Assembly (NCBI GenBank): GCA_026315105.1
Contig: CM048744.1
Location: forward strand, 975,892,221 to 975,956,220
Length of the DNA: 64,000 nt
From: Locusta migratoria
Taxonomy: Eukaryota > Arthropoda > Insecta > Orthoptera > Acrididae
Reading direction: 5' to 3'
The translations under genes were made by a program, and so were the position numbers. The notes beneath the pieces are model-generated. The model ran no database searches. It had not been told where the DNA came from and saw only the letters and a program-made list of their open reading frames with translations. This document shows positions 30,807 to 41,495 of this stretch, in pieces. Within the stretch, counting starts at the first letter, position 1. Each line of letters opens with the position of its first letter.

Positions 30807-31555
30807 GCATCAAGTGGGCCGCGTGGGCGGGGTCGCCTGACTGGTCCCGCGGTCGCCCACCGAGTGACGTAACCACCACTGGAACACTTGTGCAGAACAG
30901 GTTCACACTGCTGCAGCACTGGTGACGTCAGCTGCAAGGTGCCACCTTCTGCCGAGCAGACGCTTGCTACCAGCGTGGCCACGAGGCTTATCTAGTGTCA
31001 TGCTTCAACTTGCTGCCTCCTGGCTAAACACATCTCCCTGAAAGGTTTTCACATTTGGTGGCGACACTTTCTTCAATTTACTATGTGAGGTAATTCGTAA
31101 GGTAACCCTTACATTATAACGAGGAATGAGCTTCATTTTGAACATATTATTCGTTTGAACCTGTTTATAGTGAAAATGTAGTAATTATCTTCTCATGTGT
31201 GTCAAATAATTATTGTGATGCACCATGTATATAGTTAATTTAACTGGAAACATTTACTGTCATTGATTTATTATTGTATTGTAATTGTTTATGTATATTT
31301 TATTTTATTTGTACATTGTATGTTTTCTTTTGACTGTGATTACTTGTTATGTTTAATTTGTCAATGTAAAATATTTCTCTGTGAACAGTTATCGATATGG
31401 CTCCTCAGATCAGAGACAATATCGTATAGCAGCGCTCCCCTGTGGGAGAGCAGGCAAGCAGCAGTATCTGCCGCCCCGTGACGTAGATCAGACGTTCGTA
31501 CTCGGTCCGTGGAGTGCTCAAACAACATAAGTAACAAAGTTAAACAAAGTGAAAG
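30807..31555. other. GC-rich edge of array, then AT-rich unassigned DNA
   Basis: GC-rich sequence continues to about 31000. At 31050-31066 atttggtggcgacacttt resembles an LTR end plus primer-binding-site context of gypsy elements, but I see no matching LTR. The remainder is AT-rich. Confidence 0.35.
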
Positions 31556-31971
31556 TTCCAGAATGAAACTTTCACTCTGCAGCGGAGTGTGCGCTGATAT
31601 GAAACTTCCTGGCAGATTAAAATTGTGTGCCGGAACCGGGACTCGAGCCTGGGACCTTTGCCTTTCGCGGCCTAGCGCTCTACCACTGAGCTACCCCGAC
31701 ACGACTCACGATGCAGTGTCACAACTTTACTTCCGCCAGTACCTCGCCTCCTACTTCTGTGAAGTTTGGAAAGTAGGAGGCGAGGTACTGGCGGAAGTAA
31801 AGTTGTGAGACGGCATCGTGAGTCGTGTCGGGGTAGCTCAGTGGTAGAGCGCTTGCCCGCGAAAGGCAAAGGTCCCAGACTCGAGTCCCGGTTCCGGCAC
31901 ACAATTTTAATCTGCCAGAAAGTTTCATATCAGCGCACACTCCGCTGCAGAGTGAAAGTTTCATTCTGGAA
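31556..31971. repeat. Head-to-head inverted pair of tRNA-bearing repeat (SINE-F), 198-bp arms
   Basis: The arms 31556-31753 (minus) and 31774-31971 (plus) are nearly perfect reverse complements with a 20-bp spacer (cttctgtgaagtttggaaag). Each arm contains a tRNA-like unit: gtcggggtagctcagtggta, gagcgcttgcccgcgaaagg, then ctcgagtcccggttccggca. The plus-arm acceptor strands (gtcgggg / ttccggc) pair fully with wobbles and the D arm is good. The anticodon arm has a bulge and lacks U33, so it is tRNA-derived rather than a working tRNA. Confidence 0.85.
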
Positions 31972-32238
31972 ACATCCCCTAGGCTGTGGCTAAGCCATGT
32001 CTCCACCATATCCTTTCTTCCAGGAGTGCTAGTCTTGCAAGTTTCGCAGGAGAGCTTCTGTGAAGTTTGGAAAGTAGGAGGCGAGGTACTGGCGGAAGTG
32101 AAGTTGTGAGACGGCATCGTGAGTCGTGGCGGGGTAGCTCAGTGGTAGAGCGCTTGCCCGCGAAAGGCAAAGGTCCCAGGCTCGAGTCCCGGTTCCGGCA
32201 CACAATTTTAATCTGCCAGGAAGTTTCAAAGTGAAAGT
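31774..32238 (+). mobile_element. SINE-F, tandem dimer of a 301-bp unit
   Basis: The unit beginning taggaggcgaggtactggcg at 31774 restarts at 32075 after passing through agtttcattctggaaacatc, ggctaagccatgtctccacc and tttcgcaggagagcttctgt. Head-to-tail arrangement at a 301-bp period shows the repeat can expand in tandem as well as disperse. The second unit stops near 32238. A dispersed copy lies at 61489-61757 and a decayed one at 34112-34366. Confidence 0.82.
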
Positions 32239-33387
32239 TATTACTTGGTATAAGTGCCACGATATGAAAGTTTATGTGAAACTTGTGAACATAAGTGAAG
32301 TTAGAATTGACCTTAATGAAACATTTATTCGTTCGTTTTGTTGAGGCACAAATTCGTTACGTGTTCGGTAACCGTCCCAGACGTCCGAAATGCGGTAGCG
32401 TCATCGCGGACGCTAACGGTCGCGATTAATTACGCGATTCGCTAAGCATCACGGCGAACTGCTAGCAAGCTGTCAAAGGAGGAGCCACCATCAAAATGAT
32501 TTATGTATGAATTTGTGTATCATTTATATGACTGCAGAGTACCACGTCGCTGGACTGATAAATAAGATAAGTTACATGCTATTGGTTGTAATTTACTGTG
32601 AATGCATGTTTAAGTTTTGGTTTAAATATAAGAACATGAGACAGTACTGTTGCTATCTTATTTGAACAACTATTTAACCAACGATAATTAGCATGACAAT
32701 CCTCAATAATGCATGAACAATATTTCTATACAATTTTACAATCAAGTGAGTGTCATTAATTGTTAGAGACTGTAAAAATCATTCAATAGAGTTAATTTGC
32801 TAAAATTGATGGTAGAAGATAACAGACAGTTGAATTAATGAATAATTTTTCTATTTCGTGTTGCACTGAGTTCAACAATAACAGCCACCGACACATCTAT
32901 CCTATAAACAACCAAACTCGTACAATTGCCGTATGCATAGCATCAATTATGACTGATTTACTTACATTTCCTATTTGCTTGAATGAATTAATTTTATCAG
33001 ACACTTACTTTAGTGGTTGGACTGCACCCACTTGCCAATCACTTGATGTTAAAAATCCTACTATTCATAATTTTCTAAATTATCAGTACCATTAGCGTAC
33101 TAATTGAGTCATATTGCACAGACGGAGTAAGTTAATTTCTGCTATCTCTGTGTGCAGTCTCTGTAGGAGATTTTGTAAGGAAAGGAAAGGTGAGTGATAT
33201 TTTGAAAAGTTTGTCAGATAGGGCCATAGTATTTGTTAATTAAACTAATTGTCTTGCTAAATATTTTCAAAATTTAACTACACCACTTGCATTAATCACG
33301 AGTTTAACGTAACCAACCACGAAATTAAGGTCAGGTTTGTTATGTTGCTCAAACATCACAACAACAGCCACCACAGTTAATAATACG

Positions 33388-33388
<1 letters not shown>
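32239..33388. other. Unassigned AT-rich stretch
   Basis: There is one 85-codon frame at 32838-33095 without recognisable features. No repeats or motifs seen. Confidence 0.4.

Positions 33389-33456
<68 letters not shown>
33389..33456. repeat. (TA)34 microsatellite
   Basis: An uninterrupted alternating TA tract lies directly at the broken end of the LINE at 33457. Confidence 0.97.
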
Positions 33457-33458
<2 letters not shown>

Positions 33459-34016
33459 AGCGTTTTATACGCGGTCTCCTTTACAGGTGAAGTACATCTT
33501 CCCAAAATTCTCCCAATAAACCGAAGTCGCCTGTCCGCCTTACTCACAACTGACCTTACATGTAGTTCCATTTCATATCGCTCTGCAACGTTACGCGTAG
33601 ATATTTGAACGACACGACAGCATCAAGAATCTCACTACTAATGCTGTATTCGAACATTATGGGATTGTTTTTCCTACTCATGCGCATTACCTTCCTTTTT
33701 TCTACATTGAGAGCTAGCTGCCAATCTTCGTACCAACTAGAAATTTTGTCTAAGTCATCCTGTATGCTATTACAGTCAGTTATAGACGACACCCTCCCAT
33801 ACACCACAGCATCATCAGAAAACAGCCGCAAATTACAAGTTACTCTGTCCATCAGATCATTTATATAGATAGAAAATAATACCGGTCCTATCACACTCCC
33901 CTGGGGCACGCCTGACGAAAGACTCGTCTCTGATGAACACTCGCCGCCGAGAACAACGTACTGCGTTCTATTACTTAGGAAGTCTTCCAGCCAGTCACAA
34001 ATCTGTGAACATATTC
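33457..34016 (-). mobile_element. CR1-like LINE fragment ending in (TA)n
   Basis: The minus strand encodes MPQGSVIGPVLFSIYINDL (palm) and LRLFSDDAVVYGRVSS, in which the catalytic FADD is FSDD. Then come NVEKRKVMRMSRKNNPIMFE, FKYLRVTLQSDMKW and, after a frame change, SKADRRLRFIGRILGR and VKETAYKTLV. Homology stops exactly where the TA tract begins, so the 3' third is missing. The Ala-to-Ser change next to the catalytic Asp pair and the frameshift mark it as dead. Confidence 0.87.
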
Positions 34017-34111
34017 CTTAAGTTCGTATCTTTGCAAGAAATTGTGTCGTTGGAAGAAATTTGTTCGTCAACAGGGATACTAAAATTTTTCCTAGGACAT
34101 TAAAACTCGAA

Positions 34112-34366
34112 TAAAGGACCTTTGCCTTGCATGGGCACGCGCGCTACCGACTGAACTAGGTCTGCATGTATTACGATCCGTCAAGCAGCTTTTGTTTCCA
34201 CAGTACTGCGTCTCCTACCATTCAAACTTCAAAGAAGTTCTCCTGGGAACTTTGCAGGATTAAATCTACTGGACGAGAGGATGTTGTGCAGACATGGCTT
34301 AGCCATGTTTCTAGAATAAAATTTTCCCTCTGCTACGTATACTCCATAGCAGAGTAAAAATTTTTC
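34112..34366 (-). mobile_element. Decayed SINE-F copy
   Basis: Matches in order to the SINE-F unit are ggacctttgcctt, cttcaaagaagttctcctgg (against cttcacagaagctctcctgc), gcagacatggcttagccatg and tttctagaataaaattttcc. It is clearly older than the 31.5-kb copies. Confidence 0.65.
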
Positions 34367-34375
34367 ATTCAGGGT

Positions 34376-35937
34376 CACTATTTTAGAAATGAATATAGGT
34401 GTAGAAAGTTTATCAAATTGTTTTAATGACTTATAAATTACGTTTTGTGACCAGAAACGTGTTTCAACACATGAAAAACGATTGGGTGAGAATCTTGGGC
34501 AGATGGCATGTTCTTGGCTCTTTAGAAGACCTTGACATTTACAGGATGGCCATCCTGCCTGTGTGTCTACTTTTGGTATTACTTTTTACATTTTGTCTAT
34601 CTAATGGCTCTCTTACTTTAAAATTGAATAAAATGAGAAAAGTCATTAAAAGTGCCAAATAGTAACCAGAAACCTATAGCGCGCTGTCTAAAGTGCTACA
34701 AAGTGAATGACGTTCTCCTTTAATCGATCAACTATAATTGTACCTACATGATACGAGTGCATCAGGAAGGTGTTTATAAACCGCAACAGCCAAGATGCTT
34801 TATAATTTTATTTCGATTACTAATTTCGGAAGATTACATTGACATTTTCGGATCTTTAATTTTACTTATCACTTCACAAAAAAAAACTTTAAAAAAAGTA
34901 CTTATTTACCAACATTATTGTTAGCTTGTTTTTTGTGATGTGATGAACAAAAAGAAAGATCTCAAGAACCTGTAATAAAAATATAAATTATAAACGATGT
35001 TGGTTGTTGTCCTTAATTGTAAGGAAAGAAAATATTTCCTTGGGGATATTGGGTGAAAAGGTTGAAACGTGTCCATAAAAAATTATTTTGTAAGAAAATG
35101 TCCAATATTGTACCTCCTGTTTTGTATCGAGTAACTTGATTGCAAGAAAATGTATAATATCGCTTCTACTGTATGTATCGATATGTGTCCTTTATGAAGT
35201 TTCATCTTTGGCAAAGATCATGTATTGCATAGCATTGTAGCTCGCACTGAGAGAGAGTAGTACTAGTGGTTCAGCTCGCTTAGAGAGCGGTTGGGTTGTG
35301 TGTATGGCTCCGATGTAGAGCAGAGGCTGCTTTGCCAGCAAGTCAGAAGTTGTATTATGTAGGTAATGTAATGCTGATCATTAATAATAAGTAACTTAAA
35401 CTTTCTTTCATCTTTCATTTACGTAGTTAGAAAATTAACCTACTTCCTTCATTTGATAATTAATTATTAGTGGATTTAAAGTGCAGTATTGATGTGAATA
35501 ATATTGTTGAACGGATTTCATTATTGGTGCCATAGTGAATGATAGTTAATTGACTATGATACTAAATTGATACTAAATTTCAATAATTAGAAACTGATCT
35601 GCATAAAATTCTCACACTCAAGCATTAAGAAAGTGATTTGTGTTTTTTTTTTTTTTTTTAATATCTTTCTCGCAGTCAAAATTTTTGAGTATAGTCAGTG
35701 TCTGTTTCAAAAGGCTAATGTCACAGTTGTTTTGTTAAAAATATCCGTTGCGCACATAATCAGTTTCATGCACTGTTTCTCACTTAATAGCATATACATC
35801 AGTATCAGGGCCATAATTAAACCAAATTGCTGTGTCAAGGAACAATTTGTTGTCTGATCTAACGATAGGTTCAACATCCACACAACACACGTACAGCTTT
35901 TAAGGTGTTTATTTTATTGAAGAAAAGTGTGAGCGGA

Positions 35938-35940
<3 letters not shown>
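34376..35940. other. Unassigned AT-rich stretch
   Basis: No coding or repeat signal beyond a T tract (about 35643-35659). The frame at 34426-34662 contains a hydrophobic stretch but no family motif. Confidence 0.4.
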
Positions 35941-35998
<58 letters not shown>

Positions 35999-36437
35999 TG
36001 AATATTGCTCAAGTGTTTGGGACCCGCAGCAGATCGCTTTAAAGGAAGACATAGAGGCGGTTCAGAGGCGAGCAGCTACTTTTGTTACTGGTAGGTTCGA
36101 CCAATTCGCGAGTGTCACGGAAATGCTCCGGCAACTCAATTGGGGATCGCTGGAAGATAGACGACGTTCTTTTCGTGAATTTCTGTTAAGTTAATTTAGA
36201 GGGCCGGAATTTGAAGATGGGTGTAGTACGATCTTGCTGCCGCCTACGTACATTTCGCGTAAAGATCACAAAGACAAGATGAGAGAAATTAGGGCTCGTA
36301 CGGAGGCATATAGGCATTCTTTTTTTATTCGTTCCATTTGGGAGTGGAATAGGAAAGGAAATGCCTAGTAGTGGTACAGTGTACCCTCCGCCACGCACCT
36401 TACGGTGAATTGCGGAGTATGTATGTAGATGTAAATG
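35941..36437 (+). mobile_element. Poly(A)54 joined to a CR1-like LINE 3' end
   Basis: A pure A54 tract (35941-35994) is followed without spacer by gtcttgaatattgctcaagt. This is the LINE sequence coding for the RPRLEYCSSVW region and continues to the family 3' end gagtatgtatgtagatgtaa at 36437. The RT motifs are absent. The LINE part closely matches 22470-22920. Confidence 0.85.
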
Positions 36438-36549
36438 AATCATGATTGTCCAGTTTTTCAATATTGTGGAAAAGCTCAACCTCGCCTCCGCATTGCTACG
36501 TCACCATCAAAGTGGAGTCGTCTGAAGTTTATGAGACGAATGAGAGGGG

Positions 36550-37440
36550 GCATATCCACTGTGGTTCAACAAAGAAAACTGCTACGGGACAAATGAGAAA
36601 TTCAATTCAAATATAGAGGTGGCCAAAGCATTGCAGGAAAAAAAAAAAAAAAAAAAAAAAGCTGTACGATGCCAAAGTTTTCCTACGGAGGTCCATTCGT
36701 GATCCGTTCATTGATTTCGAAGGTTAATTTCTTTGAACACACACGGCAGAAAAACCTAAAACGTTTGGGTCTGATATAAAATCGGTAAAAGGATCGAAAC
36801 CACATGCCCAGACACTGTGTTGTCGCAACAGCGTTGAAACAGAGAATGACACACAAAAGGCAGAAATAGTAAATGTTTTTTTTTTCCTCAGTTGTTCCAC
36901 AGAGGAAGATTCATCGTAGTTCCTCCTCCAAATTGTCGTACAGACGACGAAATTCGGGTATCTAAATGAATGACACCGAGGAAATCGATTATAATCGCTC
37001 AACAAAGCCCGCCGGACCAGATGGGATACAAATTCTTTTTTACTCGGAAAATGCGAAAGAACTTTTCTATTTCTAGCAGCAGTGTACCGTAAGTCACTAG
37101 TCGAGGGCCGGTCTTGATAATTGGAAAATAGCGCAGGTCATTCCCGTTGTCGAAAAGACGCGGAAAACTAAAGGCCTTTAACACTGACATCAGTCTGTTG
37201 TAGAATCTTAGGACATATTATGGGTCAAGTATAATGACACTTTTGGAGACAGGAAATCTGCTCTGTAGAAATCAACATGGGTTCCAGAAAGCAAAGTCAC
37301 GTGAAACCCAACTCGCGCTATTCATCCACGAGACGCAGAAAGCAGTAGATTGGCCAGGTAGACGCCGTGTTTTTATTTATTTATTTTATTTATTTTTTTA
37401 TTTTATTTTTTAGTTTCCTCAAGGCGTTCTATATGGTTGC
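36550..37440 (+). mobile_element. Old CR1-like LINE ORF2 relic with poly(A) and AT insertions
   Basis: Plus-strand fragments in shifting frames are TENDTQKAEIVNVFF, STKPAGPDGIQILFY (RT entry motif), LDNWKIAQVIPVVEK and DFLKAFYMVAY (a decayed DFxKAFDxV motif). An A23 tract is inserted at 36638-36660 and an (attt)n-like tract at 37373-37412, just before the last motif. Many stops; non-functional. Confidence 0.68.
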
Positions 37441-37470
37441 GTACTGTCCCTCAATGAACACTGAATATGA

Positions 37471-37970
37471 TACCAACTGCGTGGGTGTCAATGTGAACTG
37501 CCAAATATACGAATTCACAGTGTGTCAATCAGTGCATCAACTGGCAGATTAGTGCATGTTATTACGGGAAGATGCTGAAAATTTTGCGAACTGATAAATA
37601 AAAAGGCATCATACGTTTCTCCGTAGAAAAGAATTGTGTGTAAAGCACTGACTTAGGGACAGTGCGTTAGGAAATGAGTTGAAACATCGAGGAAAGTAAA
37701 ACTTTAAAAACTATTGAGAAAGACATAGTTTCGAATGTGCACATTATCTAGGACGCAGTAGACCTACTTACACCAGTCGGAATTCTAATAAAGTCTCGAA
37801 AACACAGTCCCTGTCATTTTCATTACTATAATAACTGTCATGAATATTTATGTACCGCATCACTAAATTTGCCATGATTCCGTTACATGAGCAAAGCCTC
37901 CTCCTTTCCACGTCTACGCTACCCATCAGCTGCAGTAGCATCGTTCACGCTTCGGTAAAAAGGTGTCGCG
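37471..37970. repeat. Unclassified dispersed repeat, copy 1
   Basis: This shares about 500 bp, diverged, with 43889-44868: ccaactgcgtgggtgtcaat, then tgaactgccaaatatacga, and later tcattttcattactataata and catgattccgttacatgag. No coding motif. Its start abuts the LINE relic, so it may be a LINE 3' region. Confidence 0.55.
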
Positions 37971-38761
37971 AACTCGTTGGCTCCGAGTATTCAGATTAGC
38001 TATGGTGAAACCTGAAAAAAAAAAACCAGAAATACAAAAAGTGCAACTAAAACTTCGATTTATCATTTGGTAGCTATGTTTCCTCGTTCGCCTACTTTCT
38101 CCTAACTTTCTCCGTTCGTGACGCAATTTAAATTAGAACGAGGAACAGATGCGTGTTTGTTTCTTCACACTCTGCCCACGGGACTTTCCGTTTAGTGCTT
38201 TGTGATAAATTTATGTAGTTGATAAGGTTACTCATGATCACAGGTCATTAATAATATTTATATGAATGTTTGTCTGTATGTCCTATATGTGTTCATAAAG
38301 CATTCATTCGATTCCAATGAAACTTTGGTGAACTGTTCACCGTAGGCCCACGAAGGTTCCTGACCCAAAAACAAAAGAGCACGACACATAGCTCATGAGA
38401 TATGACGTCATAGATAATGAGTAGCCACCGCGTGAGAATACCCCGATTTACACGTCAATTATTGGAAAATGGGAGTAGTTAGGGACCTGCAACAAAGTTT
38501 GCATGAAATTTCGGACGTTTACGAAGCGTTTTGTAACTGACCTCCCCCCCCCCCCCCCACATATACACACAAAATGATGAAAGAGAAAGAAGTCTACCGC
38601 TCACAACAGTTTCGCTGTAGATGTCGTAAAACTGTCGCATCAGGCATGACCTTGTATCAAATGAAGTTGGCATTACAGATTTGCATGTTACTATTCATTT
38701 TTGTCTGCAAGTCTCCCTTAATTCTCTTGCATCCAAAACTAAGCAATCTGTTTTCTTAATC
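37971..38761. other. Mostly unassigned, with a decayed Helitron-like patch
   Basis: Between about 38260 and 38560 the phrases gctcatgagatatgacgtca, tagggacctgcaacaaagtt and tgatgaaagagaaagaagtc follow the order of the 1.05-kb Helitrons. A C15 run (38544-38558) interrupts it. No intact ends. Confidence 0.45.
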
Positions 38762-39480
38762 TCTATCTATATAAAAGCGGAAGGACACACAGTCACTCAC
38801 TCACTGACTAAACGCGAAATGTCGAAAACTACTTCACCTATGAAGCTTAAATTTGGCAGGAATGTAGTTTATAGGTAGAAAACGTCAGCTAAGAAAGTAT
38901 TTTGATAGATGCATGGTGGAGCATACTTATCCTATATACTCACGAAATCTAGTTACATTCTGACCTTCACGAAATTTCGCACAGTTGACCTTCAAACAAT
39001 GAGGAAGGTCACCGTTTACGTTACGTTTCATACGAACCATGGGGGAACGTACTTTACAACATATATATGGATCCCTAAATACCTTTGTCGCGTCATAACT
39101 TGCGAACGGCTCGACCGATTTCAAAAACTTTTTTAAAAAAATTTTAATGTTTTATTTTTTTATTATTTTTTATTCTTAGAACAAGGGTTGTTTGAAGTAA
39201 AACTAGAATATTTGAGAACAACAAAGTGCGTTTTTTCAATGTGACCCTGCGTTTCTATTGCATGGAAATCAATAGTTTTTTTTCCGATATTGATGAAATT
39301 TTGCACACTCTACCTTAAAAACAAGAGGAATGTCACTCTTTGTATAAAATTTCGTTCGGTGCATGGTGGAGGGTACTGGACTTACGGAATTTTACAAAAT
39401 GCATAGTTTTGCTCCACTCTTTATGAATTTTTGCACACATGACCTTTAAACGAAGAGGAAGATCACTGTGAGGGCTATGG
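38762..39480 (+). mobile_element. Possible Helitron-like 5' end, second family
   Basis: It starts tctatctatataaaagcgga, a TC start with a TATATAAAAG-like context, and contains the recurrent phrase cttgcgaacggctcgaccga (39101-39120). No 3' hairpin or CTAG end was found, so the call is tentative. Confidence 0.35.
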
Positions 39481-39597
39481 TTGACACAAACAACTTGCTA
39501 TCGGAACGACATCTGGTCAGACCCGAATTTGTCCATAAAGATTCAAGTTTTCCGTGAAACAATATTGATGTGTTCATTACAAAGAAATAAATTCTTG

Positions 39598-39664
39598 CTG
39601 GTGGACGGAATTGAACCGGCGACCTTCAGCACCGTAGTCGGTGACGCTATCCCCTGCGCCACGC
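39598..39664 (-). pseudogene. tRNA-derived sequence
   Basis: The minus strand has ggcgtggcgcaggggatagc (A box) and gccggttcaattccgtcc (B box) with ctacgg at the anticodon-loop position, perhaps Arg(ACG)-like. The anticodon loop has only six bases in my folding, so I call it a SINE head or pseudogene. Confidence 0.55.
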
Positions 39665-39778
39665 CTGAAGTCGGTGTACGTAGTGTCTGGCGGCATTGCT
39701 CCCTATGCTGGAAAAACAGTGACCCGCTGTTATGTTCCCTGTGGAGCCAGCTGCAATGTCCTGGATCTTGACTTGTCA

Positions 39779-40835
39779 TGGGTCCTCGATATGGCATAGA
39801 GAATCCTTCCCTTCTCCACGATTATCCTCTACAGACGTTCCTGTCGTGGCTTCATCAGTAACATTACCGTTCTTAGAGTCCTTGAACAAGAAGCCATTGT
39901 CGCCTACCTGCTCTTCAGGATCGTAGTAAGGCTTCATGCGCAGGGCGTGAACAATGTCTCTTCGTTTTTGTCGTTTCGACGACGGCTCATAATCCTCAAC
40001 TTCGTACGTGACGTCTGACAGGCGGAGTATGACACGATACGGACCAAAGTATCGCATCAATAACCTTTCCGTACAGGGGTAAAAATCCATACCAGATCTC
40101 CTGGGCTGTACACAACAGGTCGGTGCTTGTCGTTATACCGCTGACGGTCCTTCTCCTGGGCGTCTAGTGTCCGTATGCGAGCCAGATGTCTTGCTTCTTC
40201 GACCCTGGTGATGAGCTGTTTAACATAGTCATCCTGAGTGTCGTCCGGTTGGAACGGGAACAGCGTATCCATTGCCGTCTCAGCTTCACGGTCATGGAGT
40301 CGGAAAAACGGCGTGAAGCCTGTGGTGTTTTGTCTTGGGGTATTGTAAGCAAATGTCACGACTGGCAGAATTGTATCCCAATCCTTCTGCTCAACATCGA
40401 CGTACATCGACAGCATATCGGCTAACGTCTTGTTAAAACGTTCCGTAAGACCATTTGTCTGAGGATGGTATGCAGTTGTCATTCTGTGGACAATGTTGCA
40501 CCGTGACATTACCTCTGATACTAGTTTTGACTGGAATACTTTTACACGATCAGATATCATGACACGTGGTGCTCCAAGCTTCAAAATAATGTCTTCTATA
40601 AGGAATTTTGCGATCTATGGAGCTTCTGCAGTCGGCACAGGTTTGGTGACAGCGTAGCGTGTGAGGTAGTCAGTGCAGACTATTATCCAACGGTTACCGG
40701 TTGTCTACTTTGGGAACCTCCCTGAAAGATCGATTCCAACTCGGTGGAATGGAGCTGCTGCCGGCGGAATCGGTACGAGATGCCCTGGAGGTAATTGCGG
40801 CACATGCTTCCGTCGCTAGCACTCTTTTCGTGGTG
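39779..40835 (-). pseudogene. Ty3/gypsy integrase, C-terminal two thirds of pol
   Basis: This is an LTR-retrotransposon integrase that would insert the cDNA into the genome. In order on the minus strand: a degraded N-terminal region with PPAAAPFHRVGIDLSGRFP, then IIVCTDYLTRYAVTKPVP (first catalytic Asp), ISDRVKVFQSKLVSEVMSRC (second Asp), TAYHPQTNGLTERFNKTLAD (catalytic Glu), AYNTPRQNTTGFTPFF, and the C-terminal GPY/F module (RYFGPYRVILRLSDVTYEVE). All three DDE residues survive. A TAG stop at about 40614-40616 and a frame change near 40070 disable it. No LTRs, RT or gag were found, so it is a fragment. Confidence 0.9.
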
Positions 40836-40867
40836 TCCCGCGGCATTATAGCACTGGCGAGGGAATG

Positions 40868-40915
40868 GCCTAGCGTTCTAAGGCGCCTTGCTGCGTAGCG
40901 CGCGACTGCTCCCCG
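40868..40915 (+). mobile_element. SINE-B head fragment
   Basis: The sequence gcctagcgttctaaggcgcc, then ttgctgcgtagcgcgcgact, matches the SINE-B head as at 60975-61020. The B box and tail are missing. Confidence 0.5.
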
Positions 40916-40944
40916 TAGTAGTTTCGAGACCTGACTCGGTCATG

Positions 40945-40947
40945 GGT

Positions 40948-40995
<48 letters not shown>
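40945..40995. repeat. (GT)n microsatellite
   Basis: An almost pure GT repeat of about 50 bp with TAT and TCT interruptions. Confidence 0.95.
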
Positions 40996-40996
<1 letters not shown>

Positions 40997-41101
40997 TGTG
41001 TGTGTATGCGACTGTGTTGTTCTTGGCATACGTTAGTTTCTAAGTCTACAGAGACTCTGCAGTTTGATTCCATTGCTTTACGGGAACCATATAACAACAT
41101 A

Positions 41102-41254
41102 CCGCGTGTTCTAAGGCATCACGCTACTGACTGGATAGCCGTTCCTGCCGGAGGTTCGAGTCCTCCCTCGGGTATAGGTTTGAGTGTTGTTCTAAGTTAC
41201 TTTAAGTAGTTGCATAAGTCTAGTGACTGATGACCAACAGGTTTACAAACACAG
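41102..41254 (+). mobile_element. SINE-B copy
   Basis: The head is ccgcgtgttctaaggcatca, the B box is ggaggttcgagtcctccctc, then the tail tctagtgactgatgaccaac and tttacaaacac. It is slightly shortened in the body. Confidence 0.75.
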
Positions 41255-41495
41255 CAACGTACATTGTTTCCTCAGTCTGCAATCAACGGCCTTCCCTCGC
41301 TATACGAACTGAGCGAGTGACCTCATGTAACACATTTCCATCATTTTACATCAACTCGCATCCATAGAATCTTAGACTGATTTATTTGCAAAAGACAAAT
41401 GTACAACTTTCCATCCAGTGCACAGGAAATAACAACGAAAAATTTGTAAAAAACATTTAGGATGAAAGTAATATTCATTCTTTAAATATTAATTA

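Noticed and set aside
31050..31066. Primer-binding site of a gypsy element (tttggtggcgacac)
   Set aside because: Only the first bases fit and no LTR pair or gag/pol was found around it.
31824..31905. Functional tRNA in SINE-F
   Set aside because: Acceptor and D stems pair, but the anticodon arm is bulged and lacks U33, and the unit is repetitive.
33337..33519. Open frame of alternating Tyr and Ile
   Set aside because: Translation of the TA microsatellite.
40870..41209. Cys/Val- or His/Thr-repeat frames
   Set aside because: Translations of the GT microsatellite.
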